A program made the position numbers and the translations under genes. A DNA stretch of 64,000 nt, taken from NCBI GenBank assembly GCA_964247055.1, contig OZ176051.1, forward strand, positions 13,950,001 to 14,014,000, in the 5' to 3' direction. Below, piece after piece: positions 11,647 through 23,607 of this stretch. How positions within the stretch are numbered: position 1 is the first letter of the stretch; the number at the start of each line of letters is the position of its first letter. The stretch comes from Paragordius varius. Its lineage: Eukaryota > Nematomorpha. The notes below the pieces were generated by a model. It saw only the letters and a list, made by a program, of their open reading frames with translations, was not told the DNA's origin and did not search any database.

Positions 11647-13408
11647 TTATGGGAAAAGGCGTTGACATATCCAAATGCCATTATTGGTTTCGTTGGCCCA
11701 AAGCGTAGGGTCGGGATCATTAAATTCCAGGGAATTTGATCGGATATGTTCCTTTTTGCGAAAAAGAAATCTATCATGTAATCTGTTCGTTTGCCCTTGC
11801 CAGAATTCTATTCTGTGCGGAATAAGTAGGTAACCACCCCTGTGGAACAGAGATAATATGTATATATATTAAATTATTATTAGGGTTTAAAAAATGTTTT
11901 CCCAAATTTTATCCGTTAAAAAGAAGAAGTAAATCCATATTTTTTCAACTTTTTCGTCCATATTGACAATAAGTAATCAAAATGGGTCTACTGATATATT
12001 TTTAGTACATTTTCCGCCTATTTTGGTGCCTTATCTTTGAGTTGGATCATGCCAACTTACAATTTTTTCGTGTAGTAAAATTATTTTACCGTAAAACATG
12101 AAATAAAAAAAAACAAGAACCCTTATTTAAAACCCTAATTAAATTATCTTGCATAATTTTTTTATTAATTAAAAAATTACATTTACAAGGCATCATTCTT
12201 ATATTTTTCATTATTACTGTTATATTTATATTCAATATAAAATAATAAAACATATCGAGAAAGGGAGGCACAATTACAAGAAGGAAATTAAAATAGGGAC
12301 AAAAAAACAAGTATAGGTGGAAAAATCACATTTCGCGCACACAAAAACGTTTTTATATGTTATTGAAATCACCACCAAAACGTCTATATAGATATATTAA
12401 TTAACTAATAGTTTTTTCTATTGTTCCCTTAAGTTAATATACCAATTTTCAGGGCAATGTAAACCATGTTTTGACTTATTTCCCACATTATTATCGATTT
12501 CGTGTTGAGCCTCAGATTCCAATTCTTCCGTTAATTGCTCCAACGTGTTTCGGTCTTTAACTGGTTGACTTTGGCGGCTTATGATGGCAGATATTTGACT
12601 CCCGCGACATCGTTGGGCAAAATACTCATTATTTTGGTCGGGATTCAACTTTTTACAGTGGCCTTCGAATCGTACAGATCTATGAAGGGGTTCCCAATAC
12701 AGTGTAGCACTTGCATAAGGGTTTTCATTCTAACATTAACATTAAAAAGGCGTTGATAAAAATTTAAAGCGGCCACAAATTTGAAAAGGCGTGGTTCACG
12801 GAAATTTTATTATAAATCTCTTGAATCATTCATAATCATTCGAAATAGAAATATGTTCTACATTACAGGACTTAATAGAAAACAAACAATATTTATACAC
12901 AATAATTTGGTTATAATGTAAAAGGTAGCACAAACAAAAATTACAATAATGCAAATGAGAGAAACAATTAAATTTCGTGCACTTAAAAATTAAGATTAAC
13001 TGTAATTAATATAATATCTTAAAAAAAATTCTATATTTTATGGATTCTAATATTATATTAAATATTTTAAGCTTATTTTTATTAGAGTCGGTTTTAAAAA
13101 AAATTCATTATACCAATTGTATGGCCTTTCTACTGTTGTAATTGGTATAAAACGTTAAATTCAAATCCTTGTCATAATCTTTGAGTAAGACAAATCTCAC
13201 CGAAGGTTTTCCATCCCTCTTCAATTAACAAAACAATAAATAGATACTTTGTAGCAGTTGCTAGGCACATTGCATTAGGTTCGGGAATTTTCATAGATTC
13301 AGCCGCTTCAAACCAGGATTTAAATATTTCATATGGGTCATGTTTTCTCAATTCTTCCGAAAGGCACTGTGCTGGTGAACAATATTCTTGGCGTAAATCT
13401 AAACGCAT
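11647..13408 (-). CDS. PNPO: Pyridoxine-5'-phosphate oxidase
   Basis: Four exons on the minus strand (13408-13248, 13216-13114, 12729-12443, 11839-11647) join in phase into 247 residues; human PNPO has 261. It oxidises pyridoxine or pyridoxamine 5'-phosphate to pyridoxal 5'-phosphate with FMN. Seen in order: [14 protein letters not shown] and [20 protein letters not shown] (family: ANAMCLATCTRDGKPSARM), [52 protein letters not shown], and the C-terminal [17 protein letters not shown], which matches the family signature closely. The start at 13406-13408 aligns with the conserved N-terminus. It ends RLFP, not the common RLAP or RLSP. Intron 1 is 31 nt; the others are 384 and 603 nt. Complete and apparently functional. 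Confidence 0.93.
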
Positions 13409-13520
13409 TAATATGGCATTAAGATACTTTTTAAATCCATAATTCGCCGATGTGTGATTTTATTTCTGAACACATTTAGCATAAAAGATTGGGAACAGGT
13501 GATCTTATGGTTCGATCAGT

Positions 13521-15535
13521 TTAACACTTCAATTCAAATTGGGGTATGTAAATACCCCAGACTAAATTTGAATTAGAATTTTTAAAAAACAACTAAATTT
13601 ATGCTTCTATCCTAAAAAAAATTATATAAATATGCTAAAATATCTAAATAAATTTTGTTTTGAAAAAAAGGTTCCATGTCAAGCTACTTCGACGCCATTT
13701 TTATTTTATAAACTTTTTGCAAAATATCGTCCTCATTTATTTTTAAGGGTAAAATTAAAGCTAATTTTTTATTTAAATTACACCCAACATTGATAGAAAT
13801 AGAAAAAGCGGTTTATTTTATATTATTTATCAATTTTAACATTGCACACATGTCACGTTGACTAAATTTTTACCTTTCGGTTTTAGCTTAAAATAAGTAA
13901 TATTAAATATTTTTAAATAAATTTTTTTATATTTTTCGGTTTATTAATGTTATATAAGTGCACAATTTTGCCATGGTTTCGATTCCTTCCATATATTTTA
14001 AAGAATTCAATTTTAAACAGGCCTGGGGTATTTTAACTACCCCAATTTGTATCGAAGGACTAAAATGAATATGTTGTATCCAAGTGTTAATCAAATAATT
14101 TGAACGACTAAAGAAATGCCCTAAATATAAGTATGATAACAAATATTTTTAAAAAATTGTTATATATTTACCCAGTTTAGTACTTTTTTTGTCCTAGTTT
14201 ACCTTTTGGAGTAGATTTATATTGCAGATCTCAATTTCGAAAAACTAAAGTTTTGAAAGTTATTTTAGCTAGCATAAAAACATCAATTGTTCTTATGTAT
14301 TAAATAAAATAGCTTTTATTTTTAAGGTGATGATTTCTAGCGTCTATAAATGATAGATTTATAACACGATCGAAACAGTTTTTGACATTTTGTAACCATA
14401 ATATGACTTTATTTACCTGTTGTAGCGATTTTTATAGAAATAAATGGCTGCAAAAAAGTTTAAAATGAGTATTTTACAACTTTTTATTTTTGATTGCGCA
14501 TAAAAGAGTAACGAAAACATACTTTGAATTCAGATAAATAGCTAAAATACGTTGAATATTTAAAAATTCTTTCTTGGAACTACCCCAAAAGGAAACGGAG
14601 TATTTGTCTATACGAACAAAGACGGTTAAAAGATTATATATAATAATTTATCTCGCCGCATGCGGCAAGCGTTAATACAGGCAATAATATAATATAAAGA
14701 TATACCTTGACTTCTTTGCATGTGATATTTTAAACACAGTGACCATTTGGCTTTTTTTCAGAGATGATATACTGGGGTGGTTTTATAACCCAGAGCATAA
14801 TCCCTTAACACGCCATGACATTTTGATTTTAAACCCCATAAAGATAAATTTGGATATCTTTAAAAGTATTTAAGGTATTAAGCCGATTTTAAAATATATT
14901 TTGGCAATTCAGGCGCATTATACAAAAAATCCTCATTTCAAATTATTCGCCGCCATTTTTTGATAATTTATATTAAAACTTGGATCAACACATTCATTTT
15001 TGTCCTTCGATTCGAATTGGGGTAGTTAAATACCCCAGGCCTGTTTAAAATTAAATTCTTTAAAATATATGGAAGGAATCGAAACCGTGCACTTATATAA
15101 CATTAATAAACCGAAAAACATAAAAATATTTATTTAAAAATATTTGATATTACTTATTTTAAGCTAAACCGAGAGGTAAAAATTTAGTCAACGTGACATG
15201 TGTGCAATGGTAAAATTCAAAAATAATACAGTATGAACCGCTTTTTCTATTTCTATCAATGTTAGATGTAATGTAAATAAAAATTTGCTTTAATTTTACC
15301 TTAAAATTAGATGAATACTATATTTTGCAAAAATTTTGTATAATAAAAATGGCGTCGAAGTAGTTTGAGGTGGAACTTTTTTTTCAAAACAAAATTTTTT
15401 TAGATATTTTGGCATATTTATATAATTTTTATTAGGATAGAAGCATAAATTTAAATTGGGACCGTTTCCTTCAGTAGTCCTAAATTTAATTTAGTCTGGG
15501 GTATTTAGATACCCCAATTTGAATCGAAGTGTTAA
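13521..15535. repeat. 2-kb composite palindrome (J-K-J')
   Basis: Two inverted copies of family J (13521-14090 and 14973-15535) flank about 880 bp containing a family K repeat. Each J copy starts or ends TTAACACTTCRATTCAAATT, has GGGGTA/TACCCC pairs just inside both ends, and matches the other over about 560 bp. The unit could fold into a long hairpin. Confidence 0.8.
14190..14520. repeat. Family K repeat, copy 1
   Basis: Shares CTAAAGTTTTGAAAGTTATT, TTTCTAGCGTCTA and ACACGATCGAAAC with copies near 27.0 and 36.1 kb. Lies between the two J arms. Confidence 0.55.
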
Positions 15536-15599
15536 TGACCAATGAAACAGCCAAATAAATGGTTAAAATGCTTTCTGGCTATATTTTACCAGCAAAAAT

Positions 15600-15800
15600 T
15601 CGATATATTTTGATTTTAAATTAATTGTTTGTCAATCGTGTTTTGAGGCCCGATTTTAGACTCTAGAAGTCACAAAATCATTATTTAAAGAACAATGTTT
15701 ATTAAACTTTTGCTAATATAGATTTTAAAACAATAGTTTTTTAAAATTTAGCTCTGTAAAACTACCATAATATTGAATTAGGACGAAAACTGAAAACGTC
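15600..15800. repeat. Family K repeat, inverted fragment
   Basis: Reverse complement of the K core (GACTCTAGAAGTCACAAAA, ATTTAGCTCTGTAAA). Lies just right of the composite palindrome. Confidence 0.5.
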
Positions 15801-15906
15801 ATTAGGTGTTGAATAAATTAATTTTTTATGATTTTATTTAAAATTAAATATCTTGTTCTCCTGTTTTAAATGTAAAAAAACTGTATGAGTTTTCCATTTT
15901 CTAGAG

Positions 15907-16197
15907 CAGAGGCGTCAAACGCAAATGGCTTCGCGAACCACATTTTTATCTCGTAAAACGGCGGTCTGCATTTAAAACAAATACATGGGCTGTCATATTT
16001 ATTAATTTATTAGATTTCAAACATAAAACTCTAAAATGCAAACACATAAAGTTATTGCCAATTAAATATAGACAAAATTAAGAAATTAAAAAACGTTGAT
16101 TTTACTAAGATTTTAGTATATTATAGTATATATGGATGTTCAGAATATTTGCGAGCCGCATATATAGTCTCTGATGGCAGTGTGTTGGCCATCCCTG
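15907..16197. mobile_element. Non-autonomous hAT element
   Basis: 291 bp flanked by an exact 8-bp target duplication TTCTAGAG (15899-15906 and 16198-16205). Ends CAGAGGCGTCAAACG and TTGGCCATCCCTG. A GCGAGCCGCA motif near the right end is typical of hAT MITEs. No transposase. Confidence 0.85.
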
Positions 16198-16619
16198 TTC
16201 TAGAGTCTAAAATTGGGACAGTTCGAAAACACGATTTAACAAACAAATGGAATCAATACATTTATTTGCCTATTTTATTATCTATTTAAAAAAAAAATGG
16301 CGGCGAAAAAAGTTGATATGATAATTTTTTTACCATATGCATTTTTTTATAAAAAAATATGTATATATAAAGGAATAATATTTTTGAAATGCTGTATAAA
16401 TATATGAATAAAAAATATCACTCTAATTTTTGCGGAATTAATAATCCAAATTTATATGTGCATTGCATTTTTCAAATAAGGAAATAAATCTTTTTTAACA
16501 TGCATGATTTGAAGAGCGTTAAACAACTTTATGAAACATTAAATTATTTTATTTTGCCACTGAAAACGAATATTACAATTTTAAATTTACACATATCAAT
16601 AAAATGGGATGCAAATACC

Positions 16620-17440
16620 GAATTCCATCTCCTCGCGGGGCATCCTGGGTAACGGTACTGTTCGTAAAGAACAGTCAATGAACATCAGTTCATAAGGAAT
16701 AAAACTAGTATGTGGGGCGTGGCGGAATTGAGATTGGCTGTCTCATTTCCTTACAAAATACCACAAACAATGCCTGTATTCACACACATGGTTTTAAAGC
16801 GGGTTTATCTGGGCGCTATAACCAGCAGCCAGATGATAATAACGAAAAATATAAGTCCTTAAAATGTAAGATGGCGTGGGAATTTCCAAAGCCCGGAAAG
16901 GCGCATATCTTGGCCGTAGACTTAAATCTACAAACGGATTGAGAGATTCGAAGTCTTTTCAGACACTCTCTAGCCTACTGGTACAGCGAATAAGGTACTC
17001 TCTCCTCCGAGTTAAGAGGTTGGCTATAAGGGCATATAGTCTATAAAAAGCAAGCCTCATTACTTTTACCATGTTCAACAGCGAAATAATAATGAATAAA
17101 TACTTTTTAAAAAGCGTCTTTTAAAACTTCATTTTATTTATATATTTTTATACTACAAAATATTAATAATTATATTTATAAATAATACACCTACGAAAAA
17201 GGGAAATGTTGCTACCGGAGAAAAAATCATTTAATAATAAAAATAATAATTTGGTACATGGAATGTCGGAACCCTTGTTGGAAAAGCTTGGATGATAATA
17301 AATGCGATTAGAGAATGAAAACTTGATATATGTTTTTTACAAGAAACACACGTTTTAAAAACGGAGGTAACTATTGACACGAAGGTTTCACACTTTATTA
17401 TGAAGGAGGTTTTACTAATGGATAAAAAATAAAAAAATAG
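16620..17440 (+). mobile_element. 5' end of a LINE with endonuclease start
   Basis: The first ~470 bp (16625-17090) also occur near 33.66-34.76 kb and act as the element's 5' leader. From about 17260 one frame reads GTWNVGTLVGKAW, then LDICFLQETH after a stop, the start of an apurinic-type LINE endonuclease (family: GTWNVRTL ... CLQETK). The copy ends soon after, so the reverse transcriptase is missing. Loss of the 3' part is not the usual 5' truncation and points to later deletion. Confidence 0.65.
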
Positions 17441-17755
17441 AATAACTAAAATTCACAAAACTTACACAAAGGCATATAAAAATTCAGTAATTTATTTGCT
17501 ATTATGTGCATGATGCATATGTATAAAATGGTTAAGTGTAATTGATTAAACATATATATCCTTGGACTAAAGACTATAATGTTTCCATTTCAACCTTATG
17601 GCCACACATGGTACAAATTTTAACATTGGATGAATTTTGAAATGGGATATAGGAGTGTTGACTAGTTAAACAAATATTCTGTTTATCAATTTTGGTCGGC
17701 CTTTTCCACAAAGAACTTCTAACATCCATCCTCAATTCTAGAGCAGACATATAAT

Positions 17756-18062
17756 TACAGTAAGAATTGAAAAATTATACGGACAAAATGTTAAAATATA
17801 AAGGCAAATATTTTTTTGATAAAATACGACCCCATTCTTTATAAATCTCTTGATTTCTTTAAATTAAAATAACTCATTGTTTTAAACTCCAAAGTATCTA
17901 GTAAAAATATATATATACTGATATCACAATCAATTATGTATTTTCCGATTTAACTAAGTAGCTTATATGGGACACATTAAGGTTTTAAAAATTATGGTTG
18001 TCTTTTGAAAAATATTTGTCTTGGTATTTTTACGTTTGGTCCGTATATAATTTCAATCTTAA
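17756..18062. repeat. MITE family D, copy 4 (complete)
   Basis: Starts TACAGTAAGAATTGAAAAAT and has the paired GACAAAATG / CGTTTGGTCCGTATATAAT subterminal motifs. The right terminus is slightly eroded. Confidence 0.75.
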
Positions 18063-18647
18063 TGCAAGTTTTAAGCGTATAAGTTTAGCGAAAAAATTAA
18101 CAAAGATAATTATGTAATATGCCTTTTTTTCTTCAAAATAATCAGCGGCAGTTACACACAAATATAAATTTTAAGCTTCACTCCATTATTTATTGGATGG
18201 TTTATGCGATATTACATTACTAATATTAATCAAAAGTGACTACATCTTATTTGTCGAATTAAAAAGAACTCCTAAAAAAAGATTAGTTAAATTTGATTTT
18301 TAAGCAAATAAATAAATTAGGAATTGTGTGTTACTTTTTGATGCCCAATATAAGTTTTACAATAAATGAAATAGATGGACAAAACGTAAAAGCTTGACGT
18401 CACACTTTCACCATATAAATATTTTTATAAAACCTAAATGATGAATAACAATTTCGAAATTAATAGGTTAATGATTATTTAAACCTATATTATTCCACAA
18501 TTCGCCAATTAAAACGAGAAGTTATAATAAATAAATAAAGGTAAAATCGCTGCCTATCCATTTAAAAATATACATGTCTTTTAATTTAAAATGTCGTTTA
18601 ATTTTTTAAAAGAATGACCGTTAACTAAATACGTAACTTAATAAACC

Positions 18648-19213
18648 TTAAATAATATGGTTGACCAACCATTTTAATATACAACCTTTTAATTTTTTGT
18701 TGTATTTCCGCGTCCGCATTTGAGAAGATTTTTCAGTTTTTGAATCTAAAATGTTTTGCATATTTTCTTCCGATCCATGGACTTCCATGGCTCTTTCTTT
18801 TATTTGAAGTTCCAAATAAAGTCTCATATGTCCCCATTTTAAATTATGGGGATTTTTCCGTAAAATAAAAGGGAGTGGGGTACCTCTACGTTCAATATCG
18901 CAATCCTTTAAAGCATATTTGGTTTTTGCATCAGTTTTTGTAATGAGGGAATGTTTTTCTTTGGTATTTCTAAAGGTATATTAAATTGATAAAACTTGCA
19001 TCCGTCACAAACTGGGTACTCAAAACGGGTGTACAAAAATGATTCTTGAAATTTATTTTTGCATTCTAAACACCTGGGAGCATTATGGAGATCTATAGGA
19101 GGAGGAACTTCAATTATTTGACTTTTATGTTGATTATCAAAGTTAGAGCTTTTGTCATCTTCAAGTAAAAACCCGGCATTGGTATCAATAATGCGCTTGA
19201 TTGATAAACTCAT
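18648..19213 (-). CDS. XPA: DNA damage recognition protein XPA
   Basis: Two exons (19213-18996 and 18969-18648) separated by a 26-nt intron give about 179 residues. XPA verifies lesions and scaffolds nucleotide excision repair. Seen: NAGFLLEDD near the N-terminus; a C4 zinc finger CLECKNKFQESFLYTRFEY then CDGC; KHSLITKTDAKTKYALKDCD; PFILRKNPHNLKWGHMRLYL (family: [20 protein letters not shown]); and the helical region LELQIKERAMEVHGSEEN. Splicing at the 26-nt intron restores exact register with the family (CDGCKNTKEKHSLITKT). Start ATG at 19211-19213. Odd: after RKYNKKLKG the protein ends within about 12 residues and lacks the family's C-terminal HEYG/CxxC segment; either it is lost or a further exon was missed. 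The DNAJC17 start lies 56 bp away on the other strand, suggesting a shared promoter. Confidence 0.9.
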
Positions 19214-19269
19214 CTCACCCAAAATAATAATTTATCATATGATGCATCTCTAAAGCGTTTGTTTGTAGA
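19214..19269. promoter_or_regulatory. Putative bidirectional promoter, XPA / DNAJC17
   Basis: Only 56 bp separate the divergent ATG codons of XPA and DNAJC17. No TATA box or other motif is evident; the call rests on geometry. Confidence 0.45.
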
Positions 19270-21537
19270 ATGTCTACCAACCAGATCAATTATTACAAAA
19301 TATTGGATATTTCTATAACTGCTACCAAAAAAGAGGTATATATTTTAATTATTTTTAGTAAAAATGTCTAAAACAAACGAAAGTTATTATGAATTAAGAG
19401 AAAAAAATAATGTTGCTGTTAAAAAATCCCGTATAAAATCTAAAACATCATTTGAGGGCCGCAAATCAAACATTGATCTTCTTAAGGCGGAGAATAAAAT
19501 GTTAGAAAATCAAGTGGCTCAATTGCAACAAGAAATTATCTATTTAAAAAATTTATTAAAAGAAAAAATTGTGCAAAAATAATATATTATATTTACGATA
19601 ATAAATGATAAATAAATGATATTGTATTATTACATGTACCTATATTTAAATTGTTAGATTCTATCGGCTTACAGAAAAAAAGCTTTAATTTATCATCCAG
19701 ATAAGAATATAGATAAAGATACGTCTGCTGATTTTTTACTCATCTCAAAAGCGTTAGAAGTTTTAACAAATGACTTGGCACGACAAGCCTTTGATAAACT
19801 CTTGAGAGCTAAGGAATTGCGAGACCTTAGAAACAAGAATTTGGATGAAAAACGAAAAAAGTTTAAGGCAAATCTCGAGGAAAGGGAAAAGGTATAGTCA
19901 ATATTTAAATCCAAATTAAGTTTGACATTTTTAGAGGTAATGATTAAATAGTTTTATTTAATTATGACAAAATTTTTGTAAGTAAAACATTTTTGTATTA
20001 TTTTTTTTACAAAGCCTTGGCTTTTTTGACAACTTGTAATGAATGCAGCTTTGTACGGTCATATGTTGAAACGAAACGTTTAAAACCATTCAAAACGATT
20101 ATAGTTATGTATTCTTTTTTTCAAAAATTTATTTTTTTTCGTAAAATGGGTATAAATATTTGGAAAGAATGGATAAAACAGGAGCTCCATTGTATTAAGA
20201 ATATCATATTCATAATATAAGAATCACCATAGAGCTCTTGTTTTTTCCATTCTTTACCAAATATTTATACCCATTTAACGAAAAAAAATAAATTTTTGAT
20301 AAAATAAAGTATACATGACTCTAATAAAACATTAATAGCCTTGTGTTTTACCATTGTTTGAAAGATCTGACATACACTAAATTTTGAAATTATGAGATTA
20401 TTAAATTGTATATAGGCGAAATAAAACCATAAACTAAAAAAAATTATCCAAATTCTTTTGAACATACATAAGAGACCAAAATATTTATTTTTGGAAGTAA
20501 TCTAAAATTAAATAATATATTGTGAGATTGAATGGTTGTAATTCTTGTAAATCTAATTATTTTTTAGGATTTTGAAATATACCGCAACAAAGTTAGAGAG
20601 GTAGAGAAAAGAGCCGAAGAAAATATAAAGGCTGAAATTGAACGAATTCGTCGAGAGGGCCAACAAATGCGAAAAGCCGAACAAGAAAAAATCCGTCAAA
20701 TTATATTAAGTAAAATTATAAAACTTCTTTTCTCAATTAACTACTAGTGGTGTTTACTAAAAAAATTTATAGATATTTTAACAGTTTCTTTCTAACTTCA
20801 ATATTTAAATAATTCTGTCTGGTTTGCCCTGGTAATCGAGTTTGCATTAAACTAAATAAAAGTTTTTTACGGACATATAGCCATTAATTTATTTTTTCGT
20901 GTAATTACGTAATTGATAATAAATGGTATACAGTATGTAATTTTAATGGTTGCTTGTTTCACACTACATTATAAAAAGGCAATTTGCAACAGTACAGTAG
21001 AGTATGGAAAAAACGACAAAATATTGAATAAACAATTATTTCCTTTCTTTTTTCCATACACTACTGTGTTGCAAATTGCCCAACTATAGTGTGTAATATG
21101 CACTTATTAAAATGCATACTGAGAAATAGATCTTAAATACTTTTATTTAGTAACGTTTTTAACTTTTTTTATATAAACTATATTACTACTTAATATGGTT
21201 GATGTGAAATATATTTAGCAAAAAAGTTTTTACATGTTTTTAATAGGAAGATTACACTTTACAATATTTGAAAAAGGGTTGTTTGTTGGATATTTTAGTA
21301 ATTTTTATCTCTTTTTTGTGTTTTAAAGGATCTCAACAGGAAAATGATGAGGTATCAGAACAAAAAAATACAGCTCAGAATTTCGATTTGACTGCAAAAA
21401 TAACAGGATTACCAACCCACTTAGTAGAGAATCAAGACCCAAACATTCCATTATTAAGCAATCAAAATTTCAATTTGGAAGATTACGTCTTGCAACGAAT
21501 CAAACGAACTCATGAAAAAATGAAGGCTGGCAGCTAG
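19270..21537 (+). CDS. DNAJC17: DNAJC17-like J-domain protein without RRM
   Basis: Exons 19270-19335, 19658-19891, 20568-20709 and 21329-21537 join in phase into 216 residues. DNAJC17 is a nuclear J-protein linked to splicing. Seen: J domain from NYYKILDISITATKKE through AYRKKALIYHPDKN (HPD at residues 35-37) and SKALEVLTNDLARQAFDKLL; LDEKRKKFKANLEEREK; and a charged coiled coil ending EIERIRREGQQMRKAEQEKI, all matching the human order. The C-terminal LEDYVLQRIKRTHEKMKAGS matches the final DYESLVMMRMRQAAERQQ. Odd: the RRM between coiled coil and tail is absent, leaving a ~45-residue polar linker. Intron 1 contains a complete C/EBP-gamma-like reading frame on the same strand; intron 2 a small palindrome; intron 3 a family A MITE. 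Confidence 0.87.
19364..19582 (+). CDS. CEBPG: C/EBP-gamma-like bZIP factor, nested in DNAJC17 intron 1
   Basis: Intronless 72-residue frame, essentially a bare bZIP domain. The basic region YELREKNNVAVKKSRIKSK matches C/EBP-gamma (EYRQRRERNNMAVKKSRLKSK), including the DNA-contacting N-N-x-A-V-x-x-S-R signature. The zipper follows with leucine or equivalent residues in heptads (LLKAENKMLENQVAQLQQEI). C/EBP-gamma lacks an activation domain and works as a dimer partner, which fits so short a protein. It lies wholly inside DNAJC17 intron 1 (19336-19657), same strand. The only upstream space is 28 nt of intron, so it probably shares the DNAJC17 promoter. A possible 23-nt intron (19336-19358) would splice DNAJC17 exon 1 to just before this ATG, leaving exon 1 as a short upstream frame closed by an immediate TAA. 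Confidence 0.85.
   Translation: MSKTNESYYELREKNNVAVKKSRIKSKTSFEGRKSNIDLLKAENKMLENQVAQLQQEIIYLKNLLKEKIVQK
20110..20310. repeat. Palindromic element in DNAJC17 intron 2
   Basis: About 200-bp inverted repeat. The left arm contains CGTAAAATGGGTATAAATAT and TGGAAAGAATGGA, the right arm their complements. Unlike the other families here. Confidence 0.75.
20929..21121. repeat. MITE family A, copy 2
   Basis: Starts TACAGTATGTAATTTTAATG and ends with the complement at AAAATGCATACTG. Arms carry GGCAATTTGCAACAGTACAG and TTGCAAATTGCCC. In DNAJC17 intron 3. Confidence 0.85.
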
Positions 21538-21546
21538 TTAACAATA

Positions 21547-21713
21547 TATACCATTTACAATTCAAATTCACCCTCAAATAATATTTGTTTTAAATTAAAA
21601 TAGTACTGAAAAAATAACCAACTTTGCCATAAATATATATTTTATATTAATAATGTGTTATATTAGTTCGAAAACACAAAATATATTTTTGAATTTGAAC
21701 TGTAAATGGTATA
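21547..21713. repeat. MITE family E, copy 3
   Basis: TATACCATTTACAATTCAAA at the left, GAATTTGAACTGTAAATGGT at the right. Just downstream of the DNAJC17 stop codon, so possibly in its 3' UTR. Confidence 0.85.
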
Positions 21714-21730
21714 ATATCTATAGAGCTAAA

Positions 21731-21941
21731 TACAGTATGCATCATTTTAATGGTGGCTTATTTCCCACACTATAGTAGGAGGGCAATTTGCAACACAGTA
21801 CAGTGGTGTATGAAAAAAAAACAAAAAAATGTTGGCATAAACAATTATTTTTTTTTATTTTTTTTCCATACACTCCTGTATTGCAAATTGCCCTCCTATT
21901 AAAGTGTAAAAAAATAAAAAACCATAAAAATGCATACTGTA
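21731..21941. repeat. MITE family A, copy 3
   Basis: Complete palindrome from TACAGTATGCATCATTTTAA to AAAATGCATACTGTA, with a TA at each end. Confidence 0.85.
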
Positions 21942-22056
21942 ATTAAATTGAAAATTTTAGCATTTATCATTGTGTTTTTATATAATAAATAAATATATTT
22001 ATATGGATTAGAGGGAGAAAATTTTTAAGTTTTTCGCCATTTTTTTATGTAATTCT

Positions 22057-23561
22057 CTAGAAACCGTATTTCATTCGTGATTGTTTTCGGGCATTTTTGT
22101 TGGAGGCCCATTGATTTTGGAGCATGGCTTCATTTTCTTTGGCCTATGTTTGCAAAAATGATGTGTTAACTCGATATCAAAATATATATACCATTTACAA
22201 TTCAAATTCACCCTAAAAATAAATTATGTGTTTTTTCGGGATAATATAATTCATCATAAATCTGAAATATATTTTTAGGAGATAGTTTTTTTTCAGCATT
22301 ATATTAATTTTAAACAGAAATACATATTTTAAAAATATTATAAAATATAAGTAATTTTTAATCTTAAAAAACATATTTTAGGGTGAATTTAAACGGTAAA
22401 TGGTATATACAAACATGATAAAACCTGCACCCAAGATTGATTTTATTTATTTTATATTAATTTTTATGATCAAAATTCATCCAATATATTAAATTAATCA
22501 ATTATAAAAATCTTATAAAAGATGGCAAAATAATAAATGGTTTAACTCATTTTGTATCAATTGTACATTATTCATTTTAATGGCTGCTTATTTTACACTA
22601 TATAGTAGGGCAATTTGCAACAGCACAGTACTGTATTGGAAAAAAGAAAGAAAACAACCAAATGTTTAATAAACCTTTCTTTTTTCCATACACTGCTGTA
22701 CTGTTGTAAATTGCCCAACTTACTATAGTACTGTGAAATAAGCAACCATTAAAATATATATAATCTGAGAAGGACAATAAGAAAACAGGGATGTCTAACA
22801 CAAATGTCTTTGTGGATTGCTTTCTTTCGTTTTTTTATACACATATTAAAGGTCAATTTTGGTTGAGATATACTTTCGTCGTAAAATTTTAATTAAAATC
22901 AACAAGGTTTTATTTTTTAAAGTTACCGAACAAAGCGTTTTGAATGAACATTCCTTCTGAATTAAAATAACTAGACCCAAAAAATTAATTGATAATTATT
23001 ATGCATGTAATTTTTGTTCAATTCTAATTTCCAACATGCGGCAGTCGTCCGCGGCATTCTGTGTTCTGCCCGCGAAAAAATACCAAAACTATTGAATAAA
23101 AAATCTTTGCAGAGATAACTATCATTTTTGCTTTAAAAAATTGCTTTATTTTTCAAATGTTCAAGTCATTGGTTATTTATATATATCTTGAATTATGACA
23201 TAGTGAAATAATCATCCGTTGTTCTTTTATATTTTGTTTTAAATATGAACGCCCGACAATTTTTTGAGAAAAAAATGCGGCTAGCGAAGCCAGTAGTGTG
23301 GACAGCCAGCCCTGTTTTAACCAACAAAATTCTCGATGGAGTAATTAATAAGTTATAAATACCATTTTCAATTGAAATTCACCCTAAAAATAGTATATTA
23401 TGTGTTTTCGGGCTAATATTACTCGCCATTAATATGAAATATATACTTACGCCATAGTTTATTATTTTTTCAGCATTATATTAATTTTAAACAGAATTTT
23501 CTATTATATAAATATTATAAAAAAAGTGTAATTTTTAATCTTTTTTAGGGTAAATTTAAAG

Positions 23562-23607
<46 letters not shown>

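Noticed and set aside
12086-12310. Minus-strand hydrophobic frame
   Set aside because: Lies in PNPO intron 3; AT-rich sequence often yields such runs, and no supporting pattern was seen.
13927-14142. 71-codon minus-strand frame
   Set aside because: Inside family J; not preserved in the other J copies.
16712-16942. 76-codon frame and its counterpart at 34483-34743
   Set aside because: Both are in the LINE leader; the frames are not conserved between the two copies.
22598-22801. 67-codon minus-strand frame
   Set aside because: Runs through a family A MITE and into a hAT element.
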